Below, one piece after another: positions 1 to 8,234 of a DNA stretch of 60,192 nt. The notes beneath the pieces are model-generated. The model searched no databases. It was not told the origin of the DNA and saw only the letters and a list, made by a program, of their open reading frames with translations. The DNA lies in contig NZ_JAMXMB010000034.1 in NCBI RefSeq assembly GCF_024055635.1, positions 1-60,192 on the forward strand, written 5' to 3'. How positions within the stretch are numbered: position 1 is the first letter of the stretch; the number at the start of each line of letters is the position of its first letter. The position numbers and the translations under genes were made by a program. The stretch is from Microbacterium yannicii (GTDB lineage Bacteria; Actinomycetota; Actinomycetes; Actinomycetales; Microbacteriaceae).

Positions 1-55
1 GACCCGCACGCACTCCCCCCAGCGCCCACCTCTCCATCCGGATCGGAGCCCCCCG

Positions 56-1084
56 GTGACCTCGACCGCAACCCGCCCCACGGCATCGGGGCCGGCCGAT
101 CGGCCCACACCCGAACGCGTCCCGCGCGTCCTGTCCTTCTCCCACCGCGTGAGCCGCTGGGATCTGAAGTTCTCGCCCTACCTCTACATCTCGCCGTTCT
201 TCATCCTGTTCGCGATCGTGGGACTCTTCCCGATCGTCTACACGGCGGTCATCTCTTTCCAGGAGTGGGACCTCGTCCGCAACTCCGGCACGTTCGTCGG
301 CTTCGACCAGTACATCTGGATCCTGTCGCAGGCCGACTTCTGGGTGGCCCTGCGCAACACGTTCAGCATCTTCCTGCTGTCGTCGGTGCCGCAGCTGATC
401 CTCGCGCTGTTCATCGCGGCGATGCTCGACCGCAACATCCGGGCCAAGACCTTCTGGCGGATGAGCGTCCTGCTCCCGTACGTCATGGCACCGGTCGCCG
501 TCGCGCTCATCTTCAGCAACATGTTCGGCGACAACCACGGCCTCGTGAACAACATCCTCACCAGCATCGGGCTCGACCCCATCGCATGGCACAAGGACCC
601 GTTCTGGAGCCACATCGCCATCGCCACGATGGTCAACTTCCGTTGGACCGGCTACAACGCCCTCATCCTCCTCGCCGCCATGCAGGCCGTTCCCCGGGAG
701 TACTACGAGGCCGCCACGGTCGACGGCGCGAACGCGTTCCGCCAGTTCTGGAGCATCACGCTGCCGTCGCTGAAGCCGACGCTCATCTTCGTGATCATCA
801 CCTCGACGATCGGCGGACTGCAGATCTTCGACGAGCCGCGCATGTTCGACCAGACCGGTCGCGGCGGCGCAGCCGGCCAGTGGCTCACGATCACGCTGTA
901 CCTCTACAACATCGGCTGGGGCGAGTTCAACTTCGGCCGCGCCGCAGCCCTGGCATGGATCCTGTTCATCATCATCCTCGCCATCGGACTGATCAACCTC
1001 GGCATCACCCGTCGCCTCGTGCGCGACGAGGGCGGTCGCGGCGTCATCCAGCGTCGCCGTCGCCGGAAGGGAGCCCAGCAGTGA
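56..1084 (+). CDS. ABC sugar transporter permease (MalF-like, CUT1)
   Basis: This is a cytoplasmic-membrane permease of a CUT1 carbohydrate ABC importer, 342 aa. After a Pro/Arg-rich N-terminus it has about six hydrophobic segments, the first near residues 45-65. The EAA loop reads EAATVDGANAFRQFW, near residues 221-235, where the ATPase docks. The start is GTG, with GGAG 7 nt upstream. It overlaps the next permease by 4 nt (GTGA), so the pair is translationally coupled. The GH1 beta-glucosidase and LacI regulator downstream match the cebEFG-bglC-cebR layout known for cellobiose uptake in Streptomyces, so a beta-glucoside substrate is inferred. The binding-protein gene should lie just left of the window, and the ATPase is probably a shared MsiK-type subunit encoded elsewhere. 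Confidence 0.93.
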   Translation: MTSTATRPTASGPADRPTPERVPRVLSFSHRVSRWDLKFSPYLYISPFFILFAIVGLFPIVYTAVISFQEWDLVRNSGTFVGFDQYIWILSQADFWVALRNTFSIFLLSSVPQLILALFIAAMLDRNIRAKTFWRMSVLLPYVMAPVAVALIFSNMFGDNHGLVNNILTSIGLDPIAWHKDPFWSHIAIATMVNFRWTGYNALILLAAMQAVPREYYEAATVDGANAFRQFWSITLPSLKPTLIFVIITSTIGGLQIFDEPRMFDQTGRGGAAGQWLTITLYLYNIGWGEFNFGRAAALAWILFIIILAIGLINLGITRRLVRDEGGRGVIQRRRRRKGAQQ

Positions 1085-1989
1085 GCGCAATCAGCACCCC
1101 GCCTCTCGCCGTCGTCGAGGAGAACCTCCCGAACGCGCGCGGCAGCCGTCGCACGACCAAGATCCGCGGCGTCCGCGCCGGGTTCTGGGTCTACATCGGC
1201 CTGGGCGTCGTCATCGTCTCGGCGATCTTCCCCTACTACTGGTCGTTCCTGATCGGCTCGGGCGACGCCAGCACCATCAACAACCCCAACATGTCGTGGC
1301 TGCCCGGCGGCAACTTCATCGCCAACGCTCTGGCCGTCGTCAACGACCCCGCCGTCAACTTCTGGCTGGCGCTCTGGAACTCCATCTTCAGCTCGACCGT
1401 GATCGCGGCATCCGTCGTCATCTTCTCGACGCTCGCCGGCTGGGCGTTCGCGAAGCTCCGCTTCCCGGGCGGCAAGTGGCTGCTGGCCTTCGTGGTCGCC
1501 ACCATGGCCGTGCCCATGCAGCTCGGCGTGGTGCCGCTGTACCTGCTCTTCTCCGACCTGGGCTGGACCGGCCAGATCGGTGCCATCATCGTCCCCGCGC
1601 TGACCAGCGCATTCGGGGTGTTCTGGATGACGCAGTACCTGTCGCAGACCGTGCCGGACGAGCTCATCGAAGCGGCACGCGTGGACGGGGCATCCATGAT
1701 CCGCACGTTCTGGACGGTCGGCGTCACCGCGGCCCGCCCCGCGGCGGCCATGCTGTTCCTCTTCACCTTCGTCGGCGCCTGGAACCAGTTCTTCTGGCCC
1801 TTCATCGTGCTGGACCGGCAGAGCCCCACGCTGCCCGTCGCGCTGTCGCTGCTGCAGTCCAACTACTTCGTCGACTACTCCATCGTTCTGGCCGGCGTGC
1901 TGCTCGCCACGATCCCGCTGCTCATCCTGTTCGCCTTCGCGGGCAAGCAGCTGGTCAGTGGAATCATGGCCGGTGCCGTCAAGGGCTAG
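1081..1989 (+). CDS. ABC sugar transporter permease (MalG-like, CUT1)
   Basis: Second permease of the sugar importer, 302 aa, forming a heterodimer with the preceding protein. The GTG start lies inside the upstream gene's stop codon (GTGA overlap); the open frame extends much further upstream but only as an out-of-frame shadow of the first permease. A first membrane helix lies near residues 35-55, followed by the usual five further helices. The EAA loop is EAARVDGASMIRTFW, near residues 198-212. It ends 65 nt before the beta-glucosidase, consistent with one operon. Confidence 0.93.
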   Translation: MSAISTPPLAVVEENLPNARGSRRTTKIRGVRAGFWVYIGLGVVIVSAIFPYYWSFLIGSGDASTINNPNMSWLPGGNFIANALAVVNDPAVNFWLALWNSIFSSTVIAASVVIFSTLAGWAFAKLRFPGGKWLLAFVVATMAVPMQLGVVPLYLLFSDLGWTGQIGAIIVPALTSAFGVFWMTQYLSQTVPDELIEAARVDGASMIRTFWTVGVTAARPAAAMLFLFTFVGAWNQFFWPFIVLDRQSPTLPVALSLLQSNYFVDYSIVLAGVLLATIPLLILFAFAGKQLVSGIMAGAVKG

Positions 1990-2054
1990 GCCTACCGCCT
2001 CGGCGCGGCCTCAGTCATCCTGAATTCAATGCATCCAGAGAGGACCCTCCCCTC

Positions 2055-3533
2055 ATGACGACCGCGATCCCGCGCGCCTTCCCCTCGGACTTCCTGTTCG
2101 GCGCCGCCACCGCTGCGTACCAGATCGAGGGAGCCGCCCACGAGGACGGCCGCCGCGACTCCATCTGGGACGCGTTCAGCCGGGTTCCGGGCGCGGTCAT
2201 CAACGCCGACAACGGCGATGTCGCGTGCGACCACTACCACCGCTACGCGGACGACGTGGCGCTCATGAAGGACCTGGGGCTGCAGACGTATCGCTTCTCG
2301 ACGTCGTGGTCGCGCGTGCGGCCCGACGGCGGGGCGGTCAATCCCCAGGGCGTCGACTTCTACAAGCGACTGGCCGATGAGCTGCTGGATGCCGGCATCC
2401 TGCCATGGCTGACGCTCTACCACTGGGACCTTCCGCAGGCACTGCAGGAGAAGGGCGGCTGGGCGAACCGCGACACCGCGGACCTGTTCACCGAGTACGC
2501 GCTGACGATGCACGACGCGCTGGGCGATCGGGTGAACGTCTGGACGACGCTGAACGAGCCGTGGTGCTCGTCGTTCCTGAGCTACACCGCCGGCATCCAC
2601 GCGCCGGGCCACTACAGCGTCGAAGAGGGCGTGCTCGCCGCGCACCACCTGCTGCTCGGCCACGGGCAGGCCGTCCGCGAGCTGCGGGCGCGCGATTCGT
2701 CGCTGAAGCTGGGCATCACGCTCAACCTCACGGTCGCCGAGCCGGTCGACGAGAACGACCCCGCCGACGCCGACGCCGCCCGTCGCATCGACGGCCAGTT
2801 CAACCGGTGGTTCCTCGACCCGATCTTCCGTGCGCAGTACCCCGCCGACATCGTCGAGGACATCCGGAAGGTGGATGCCGCAGCCGTCGCCGCGTGGGAG
2901 TCCGCCGTCCGTCCGGGCGACCTCGAGACGATCGCGACGCCGATCGACACGCTCGGCGTCAACTACTACCACGGCGAGTACGTCGGCGGTCACGAGCCCG
3001 TCAACCCGCCGATCGGCGGCGACGCCCCGACCGACCGCCCCGGCCACTCGCCGTTCCCCTCGCACGAGGGCATCTTCTGGCACGAGCGCGGGCTGCCGCG
3101 CACGCCCATGCAGTGGGAGGTGCAGCCCGAGGGGCTCACCACCCTGCTGCACCGGGTGTGGGACGAGTACGCCGAGCCTGCGGGCACGGTGCTCTACGTC
3201 ACCGAGAACGGCGCGGCGTACGACGACGAGCTCGTCGTAGACGGCGGCGAGAAGCGCGTCCACGACGCGGATCGCGTGGAGTTCCTGCGCGGCCACCTCG
3301 GGGCGATCCTCGACGCGGCCGAGGCCGGCGTCGATGTGCGGGGATACTTCTACTGGTCGCTGCTCGACAACTTCGAGTGGGCGTGGGGGTACGAGAAGCG
3401 GTTCGGCATCGTGCGCGTGGACTACGACACGCAGGAGCGCACGCCGAAGGACAGCGCCCTCGAGTACCGCCGGATCATCGGCGCACGTGCCCTCGACCTG
3501 GAGTCCGCCCGCGCGGCGGCCACCACGCCGTAG
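2055..3533 (+). CDS. GH1 family beta-glucosidase
   Basis: Cytosolic beta-glucosidase of glycoside hydrolase family 1, 492 aa, the usual length. It begins with the typical GH1 N-terminus (FLFGAATAAYQIEGA). The acid/base Glu lies in TLNEPW (about residue 169) and the nucleophile Glu in YVTENGAAY (about residue 384). SWSRVRP and the C-terminal GYFYWSLLDNFEWAWGY are further family signatures. It has no signal peptide, so it probably cleaves cellobiose or other beta-glucosides after import by the adjacent ABC transporter. The ATG is preceded by GAGAGGA about 11 nt upstream. The longer open frame upstream is a shadow of the permease gene. Confidence 0.95.
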   Translation: MTTAIPRAFPSDFLFGAATAAYQIEGAAHEDGRRDSIWDAFSRVPGAVINADNGDVACDHYHRYADDVALMKDLGLQTYRFSTSWSRVRPDGGAVNPQGVDFYKRLADELLDAGILPWLTLYHWDLPQALQEKGGWANRDTADLFTEYALTMHDALGDRVNVWTTLNEPWCSSFLSYTAGIHAPGHYSVEEGVLAAHHLLLGHGQAVRELRARDSSLKLGITLNLTVAEPVDENDPADADAARRIDGQFNRWFLDPIFRAQYPADIVEDIRKVDAAAVAAWESAVRPGDLETIATPIDTLGVNYYHGEYVGGHEPVNPPIGGDAPTDRPGHSPFPSHEGIFWHERGLPRTPMQWEVQPEGLTTLLHRVWDEYAEPAGTVLYVTENGAAYDDELVVDGGEKRVHDADRVEFLRGHLGAILDAAEAGVDVRGYFYWSLLDNFEWAWGYEKRFGIVRVDYDTQERTPKDSALEYRRIIGARALDLESARAAATTP

Positions 3534-3556
3534 CGGCCCCGGCCCTCACGTCGGGC

Positions 3557-3574
3557 CGTAGCATTCGGGAGGAG
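3557..3574 (+). promoter_or_regulatory. Putative -10 box and Shine-Dalgarno of the lacI-type gene
   Basis: TAGCAT at 3557-3562 resembles a -10 element and is followed by GGAGGAGG just before the ATG at 3580. This suggests the regulator can be transcribed from its own short-leader promoter in addition to read-through from the sugar operon. No clear palindromic LacI operator is visible here or before the beta-glucosidase. Confidence 0.45.
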
Positions 3575-3579
3575 GACAG

Positions 3580-4593
3580 ATGAGCACCGAGATCATCCGA
3601 TCGGCTGTCACGATCGAAGAAGTCGCCGCCGCGGCGGGCGTCTCCCGCTCCACCGTGTCGCGCGTCGTGAACGGCTCGACGGCTGTCAGCCCCGAGGCCC
3701 TGGAGTCGGTCAAGCGCGCCATCGCCGATCTCAACTACGTCCCCAACCGGGCCGCGCGGTCGCTGGCGAGCCAGAAGACCCACGCCGTCGCGCTCATCGT
3801 TCCCGAAGACACCACGAGATTCTTCGGCGACCCCTTCTTCGCCGCCATCGTCTCGGGCATCAACTCCCGCCTGAGCCGCTCGGACTACGTCCTCAACCTG
3901 TTCATCGCGAGCGACGACCCGGGCGACAAGACGACCAGCTACGTCCGCAGCGGCGCCGTCGACGGCGCCGTGGTGGTCTCGCATCACACCAGTGACACGT
4001 TCATCGACCGCATCGCCAGCGTCGTGCCGGTCGTCTACGGCGGCCGGCCGGTGCGCGAGCGCGAGCGCGACTACTACGTCGACGTCGACAACGTGCGAGG
4101 GGCGTACGACGCAACGGTGTACCTCATCGAGAGCGGGCGGCGTCGCATCGCCACGATCACCGGTCCGCGCGACATGCCCGCCGGCATCGACCGGCTGCAG
4201 GGCTACCGCGACGCGCTCGCGGCGTGGGAGCTCGACGAGATCGCCATCGAGGACGGCAACTTCACCGCCGACGGCGGCGCCGACGCGATGCGGCGGATCC
4301 TCGCGACGGGCGCACAGCCCGACGCGCTGTTCGTCGCGAGCGACCTGATGGCGCGGGGCGTCCTCACGGTGCTCGCCGGGGCGGGGCTCCGGGTCCCGGA
4401 GGACATCGCCATCGTCGGCTTCGACGACTCACCCGTGGCGACGTCGGTCACTCCGCAGCTGACGACGGTGCGCCAGCCGTCGTTCCAGCAGGGGGAGCGC
4501 ATGGCGTCGGTGCTGATCGATCTGCTCGCGGGGCGGCATCCGCGTCACGTCACGATCCTCGAGACCGAGCTCGTCGTCCGCGAGTCCGTCTAG
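3580..4593 (+). CDS. LacI family transcriptional regulator
   Basis: A 337-aa LacI/GalR repressor. The N-terminal helix-turn-helix reads VSRSTVSRVVNGS (about residues 18-31), followed by the hinge helix NRAARSLASQKT. A periplasmic-binding-protein-like effector domain fills the rest, including the typical GFDDSPVATSVTPQLTTVRQP near the C-terminus. It sits 46 nt after the beta-glucosidase on the same strand, so it is probably the local regulator of beta-glucoside uptake, in the position of CebR in Streptomyces. The inducer is inferred, not shown. Confidence 0.9.
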   Translation: MSTEIIRSAVTIEEVAAAAGVSRSTVSRVVNGSTAVSPEALESVKRAIADLNYVPNRAARSLASQKTHAVALIVPEDTTRFFGDPFFAAIVSGINSRLSRSDYVLNLFIASDDPGDKTTSYVRSGAVDGAVVVSHHTSDTFIDRIASVVPVVYGGRPVRERERDYYVDVDNVRGAYDATVYLIESGRRRIATITGPRDMPAGIDRLQGYRDALAAWELDEIAIEDGNFTADGGADAMRRILATGAQPDALFVASDLMARGVLTVLAGAGLRVPEDIAIVGFDDSPVATSVTPQLTTVRQPSFQQGERMASVLIDLLAGRHPRHVTILETELVVRESV

Positions 4594-4692
4594 CGCCGCG
4601 TTTCCGCGGGCTCCGGCGGGCCCTCGGGCCCGTGGTCTCGTCGAGACGGGGGATTCGCGCCGAAACCGGGGGCGACGCCCCCTGGCTCGCCG

Positions 4693-4716
4693 GGATTCGC
4701 CTGTCTCGGCGAATCC
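4693..4716. terminator. Hairpin between lacI-type gene and VOC gene
   Basis: A perfect 9-bp stem, GGATTCGCC with GGCGAATCC, and a 6-nt loop. It lies between two convergent genes, downstream of a smaller GGGGGC/GCCCCC hairpin at 4668-4682. There is no T-run, so it acts as a terminator only by inference. Confidence 0.5.
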
Positions 4717-4761
4717 GAGGTGAATCCGCCGGCCGGATCGCCGGGCGCGGGACGGCTCCGG

Positions 4762-5649
4762 TCAGCCGCGGCCGGGAACGGTGGCGTGCAGGAGGTTGCG
4801 CCAGGGGTCGTCGAACGACAGCGTGCGGCCGTCGTCGCGCACCTCGAGGCCGTGGTGCCGCAGACGCTCGGCGAGTGCGCCGAGCGCGTCGGCGTCGGGC
4901 AGCGACAGATCCACCCGGCCGAGGCCGAGCGCCGGCATCCGCGGTCCCGCGCCGCGCGAGTTCCACACGTTCATCGCCATGTGGTGGTGGTACCCGCCGG
5001 CGCTCACGAACAGCGCCTGATCGCCCATCGCGACGGTCTGATCGAACCCGAGTGCGTCGACATAGAACGCCCGCGCGCTCGCGACGTCGCCGACCGACAG
5101 GTGCACATGACCGACGGATGCCGCGTCCTGCCCGCTCGCGCCGCTCAAGGCTCGCTCGGTGAGATGCTCGCGCAGGAAGGTGTTGGGATCGAGGTAGAGG
5201 GTCGCCATCTCGATGCTGCCGTGGGTCCACGACCACTCGGTGCGGGCGCGGTCCCAGTACAGCTCGACGCCGTTCCCCTCGGGATCCGTCAGGTAGAAGG
5301 CCTGGCTGACCAGGTGATCCGCCGAGCCGGTGAAGGTCTGCGGCGCGTGCTGGGCGACGCTGTACAGCGCGGCGGCGAGGGCCTCCTGGGTCTCGAAGAG
5401 GATCGCGGTGTGGAACAGGCCCGCCGCGCCCGGCGCCGCATGGCGCAGCGCCGGCTCGTGGCGCAGCATCACGACGGCGCGGCCGCCGCGGCCGAGCACG
5501 ACCTCGTCGCCGTCGGCCGCGAGCACCTCGAGCGTGATGACGTCGCGGTAGAACGCCGTCATGCCGTCGAGGTCGCCCACGAGGAGCGTGACGGCTCCCA
5601 TCGAGGTGTCGGCGGCGAGACGGTCGGGCACCGCGAGTTCTGCATTCAC
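4762..5649 (-). CDS. Two-module VOC family protein (CatE-like extradiol dioxygenase)
   Basis: A 295-aa protein with two vicinal-oxygen-chelate modules, about residues 15-135 and 165-290. It has the features of CatE/YfiE-type catechol-2,3-dioxygenase-like proteins: GHVHLSVGDVASARAFYVDALGF with a candidate metal-binding His, and AGGYHHHMAMNVW with a second. The start is GTG (VNAELAV), read at the stop of an inverted repeat CATTCA-CA-TGAATG that spans the start codon. The substrate is unknown; catechol cleavage is only a family-based guess. Convergent with the LacI gene and separated from the uracil permease by a palindromic repeat element. Confidence 0.82.
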   Translation of the reverse strand: MNAELAVPDRLAADTSMGAVTLLVGDLDGMTAFYRDVITLEVLAADGDEVVLGRGGRAVVMLRHEPALRHAAPGAAGLFHTAILFETQEALAAALYSVAQHAPQTFTGSADHLVSQAFYLTDPEGNGVELYWDRARTEWSWTHGSIEMATLYLDPNTFLREHLTERALSGASGQDAASVGHVHLSVGDVASARAFYVDALGFDQTVAMGDQALFVSAGGYHHHMAMNVWNSRGAGPRMPALGLGRVDLSLPDADALGALAERLRHHGLEVRDDGRTLSFDDPWRNLLHATVPGRG

Positions 5650-5728
5650 ATGAATGAGAACCTCTCGCCTCCGCCCTTCATTCCCCCGCCCGATGGCTCC
5701 AGGTGGCCCGGAGGCCCCGGGGTCATCT

Positions 5729-5801
5729 GGGTTTGGGGCGCGCCGCGACCGTTCGGGGCGCGCGCGGCACGCCCCGAACGGCCGCCGTGCGCCCCAAACC
5801 C
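5729..5801. repeat. 73-bp nested palindromic intergenic element, copy A
   Basis: The outer arms are GGGTTTGGGGCGC (5729-5741) and GCGCCCCAAACCC (5789-5801), perfect over 13 bp. Nested inside are CCGTTCGGGGCG (5749-5760) and CGCCCCGAACGG (5770-5781), perfect over 12 bp. A second copy of the same length is at 37793-37865. It resembles REP/MITE-type dispersed elements and carries no open frame of its own. Confidence 0.8.
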
Positions 5802-5813
5802 GAGAAGGACGAC

Positions 5814-5860
5814 GGATGCCGCCACCCGGGGTCGACTCGACGGCCGGGGTGGCGGCATCC
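5814..5860. terminator. Hairpin downstream of uracil permease
   Basis: A 14-bp perfect stem, GGATGCCGCCACCC with GGGTGGCGGCATCC, starts just after the permease stop as read on the minus strand. It is built from the GGATGCC motif seen throughout the window and is probably the permease terminator. Confidence 0.55.
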
Positions 5861-5869
5861 GCTGTCCGG

Positions 5870-7201
5870 CTACTGCGGGTCGCCGCCCAGCTGACCCACC
5901 GCGGGGATGGGGCCGCCGTCGTCGGCGCCGGTCTTGCGCCAGCGGGCGATGGCGTTGCCGAGGTGGTAGATCAGCAGGGCTGCCGCCGCGCCGATCACGA
6001 TCGCGCCGAGCTGGAAGTCGCCCCACTGCATGGTGAAACCGGCGATCGCGATGACGAGCGCGACGGCGCCGGTGTACTGGTTCACCGGGCGCGAGAAATC
6101 GACGCGGTTGTCGACCCAGATCTTGATGCCGATGATGCCGATGAGACCGTACAGCGCGGTCGTCACCCCGCCGAGCACGCCGGCAGGGATCGAGTTGAAG
6201 ACCTCGCCCACGACCGGCGACAGCGACAGCAGGATGGCGAACAGTCCCGCGACCCAGTACGCGGCGGTCGAGTACACGCGGGTCGCCGCCATGACGCCGA
6301 TGTTCTCGCCGTACGTCGTCGTGCCCGAGCCGCCGAAGCTGCCCGCGAGCACCGTGGCGGCGCCGTCGGCGATGAGTGCACGGCCGGTGTACTGGTTGAC
6401 GGAGGACTCCGTCATCGTCGCGACGCCGCGCACGTGGCCGACGTTCTCGGCGATGAGCACGAGCACCACGGGGAGGAACATCGCGATGACGCTCCAGGTG
6501 CCCGGGTCGCCGAACGTCGGGAACGCGAAGGTCGGGAGGCCCACCCACTGCCCGCTCGCGACGAGCTCGTCGACGGCGCTGAAGTCGACCTCACCGCGCA
6601 GCAGTGCGACGACGTAGCCGACGATCACGCCGAGGAAGATCGAGATGCGTCCCAGGAAGCCGCGGAACAGCACGCTGAACAGGATCACGGCCACGAGCGT
6701 GATGGTGGCGGTGATCGGCGCCTGCTGGAAGTTCGTCCACGCGACGGGTGCGAGGTTGAAGCCGATGAGCGCCACGATGGCACCGGCGACGACCGGCGGC
6801 ATGAGCTTCTCGATCCAGCCGAGGCCGGCGAACTGGACGATGAAGCCGACCGCTGCGAGCAGCACGCCGACAGCGACGATGCCCGCGAGCGCCGAGCCCA
6901 TGCCCTGCGAGGCGGTGGCGGCGGTCACCGGCGCGATGAACGCGAACGATGAGCCGAGGTAGCTGGGGAGCCGGTTCTTCGTGATGAGCAGGAACAGCAG
7001 CGTTCCGATGCCCGAGAATAGCAGCGTCGTCGAGACCGGGAAGCCGGTGATCGCCGGCACGAGGAACGTGGCGCCGAACATGGCGATGACGTGCTGCGCG
7101 CCGATCGCGACGGTGGCGGGCCAGTTCAGACGCTCGTCGGGCTTCACCACCTTGCCGGGTTCGACGGTCCGGCCGTTGCCGTGAATGGTCCACGTTGGCA
7201 T
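5870..7201 (-). CDS. Uracil permease (NCS2 / UraA family)
   Basis: A 443-aa nucleobase:cation symporter-2 protein with about 14 hydrophobic segments. Two family signatures carrying substrate-binding glutamates are intact: VLIAENVGHV in the middle and GTTTYGENIGVMAATRVYS, which matches the uracil-type (UraA) rather than the xanthine-type motif. It therefore probably imports uracil by proton symport. It is monocistronic. A TAGGGT -10-like box lies on the minus strand near 7239-7244, and AAGGAG precedes the ATG. A pyrimidine-dependent control element is not obvious in the 35-nt leader. Confidence 0.9.
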   Translation of the reverse strand: MPTWTIHGNGRTVEPGKVVKPDERLNWPATVAIGAQHVIAMFGATFLVPAITGFPVSTTLLFSGIGTLLFLLITKNRLPSYLGSSFAFIAPVTAATASQGMGSALAGIVAVGVLLAAVGFIVQFAGLGWIEKLMPPVVAGAIVALIGFNLAPVAWTNFQQAPITATITLVAVILFSVLFRGFLGRISIFLGVIVGYVVALLRGEVDFSAVDELVASGQWVGLPTFAFPTFGDPGTWSVIAMFLPVVLVLIAENVGHVRGVATMTESSVNQYTGRALIADGAATVLAGSFGGSGTTTYGENIGVMAATRVYSTAAYWVAGLFAILLSLSPVVGEVFNSIPAGVLGGVTTALYGLIGIIGIKIWVDNRVDFSRPVNQYTGAVALVIAIAGFTMQWGDFQLGAIVIGAAAALLIYHLGNAIARWRKTGADDGGPIPAVGQLGGDPQ

Positions 7202-7346
7202 GTGCGCTCCTTGCGCTCGGGGGATGGTGCGAGCATCACCCTAGCGAGCGCCGGCGGGCTGCGAGTTGCCCTGGCGGCGCGGCATCCGAGAGGCTGGTAT
7301 GACGCCCCCGGCGCCGACGCGTGCGAAACCGATGTGACGGAGAGAT

Positions 7347-8234
7347 GTGACCGATCCAGCGATGCCCCCGACCTCCCCGCCTCCGGCCGCCCCGGGTCCG
7401 GCGCCCGCACCTGCGAGCGCGGGCGTACCTGCGGCGTACGCTGCTCCGGCGAGCGCCGGTGTCCCTGCCGCGGACGGAGCGCCGGCGGCCTTGGAGCTCC
7501 GCGGCCTGCACAAGCGGTTCGGCCAGAAGGTGGCGGTCGAGGATCTGAGCCTGCGGGTGCCGGCCGGGTCGTTCTACGGGCTCGTCGGGCCCAACGGCGC
7601 CGGCAAGACCACGACACTGTCGATGGCGACGGGTCTCCTCGCACCCGACGCGGGCCAGGCCTTGGTGCACGGGGTCGACGTCTGGCGTGATCCCGTCACC
7701 GCCAAGGCGATGCTCGGAAACCTCGCCGACGGCGTCAAGCTGTTCGACCGGCTCACCGGCGAGCAGCTCGTCACCTACAACGGCCTGCTGTTCGGCATCC
7801 CGCACGATGAGATCGGGCGCCGCACGACGGACCTGCTGGCACTGATGGATATGACGGATGCCGCGGGCACGATGGTCGTCGACTACTCGGCGGGCATGAC
7901 CAAGAAGATCGCGCTCGCGTGCGCGCTCGTGCACGCGCCGCGGCTGCTCGTGCTCGACGAGCCGTTCGAGTCGGTCGACCCGGTGTCGGCCGCGAACATC
8001 CAGGACATCCTGACGAGCTATGTCGCCGGCGGTGGCACGGTGATCGTCTCGAGCCACTCGATGGACCTCGTGCAGCGCATGTGCGACCACGTCGCGGTCG
8101 TCGCCGCGGGACGCCTGCTCGTCGCCGGGCGCGTCGACGACGTGCGGGCCGGGCAGTCGCTGCAGGACCGCTTCGTCGAGCTCGTCGGGGGCCGCCGCCA
8201 CACGGAAGGGCCGGAATGGTTGCGACGCTCCTGA
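7347..8234 (+). CDS. ABC transporter ATP-binding protein
   Basis: ATPase subunit of 295 aa with Walker A GPNGAGKTT (about residue 78), Walker B LLVLDEPFES and the switch His in VSSHSMDL. The signature loop is the unusual YSAGMTKK instead of LSGGQ. The first 50 residues are a Pro/Ala linker with a duplicated PASAGVPAA block and are probably disordered. It overlaps the permease gene by 19 nt, so the two form one exporter-like ABC system of the ABC-2 kind. The substrate cannot be told from the sequence. Confidence 0.88.
   Translation: MTDPAMPPTSPPPAAPGPAPAPASAGVPAAYAAPASAGVPAADGAPAALELRGLHKRFGQKVAVEDLSLRVPAGSFYGLVGPNGAGKTTTLSMATGLLAPDAGQALVHGVDVWRDPVTAKAMLGNLADGVKLFDRLTGEQLVTYNGLLFGIPHDEIGRRTTDLLALMDMTDAAGTMVVDYSAGMTKKIALACALVHAPRLLVLDEPFESVDPVSAANIQDILTSYVAGGGTVIVSSHSMDLVQRMCDHVAVVAAGRLLVAGRVDDVRAGQSLQDRFVELVGGRRHTEGPEWLRRS

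Noticed and set aside
1990..2054. CebR/LacI operator upstream of the beta-glucosidase
   Set aside because: No palindrome resembling the 14-bp CebR box is present; the operator may lie upstream of the window.
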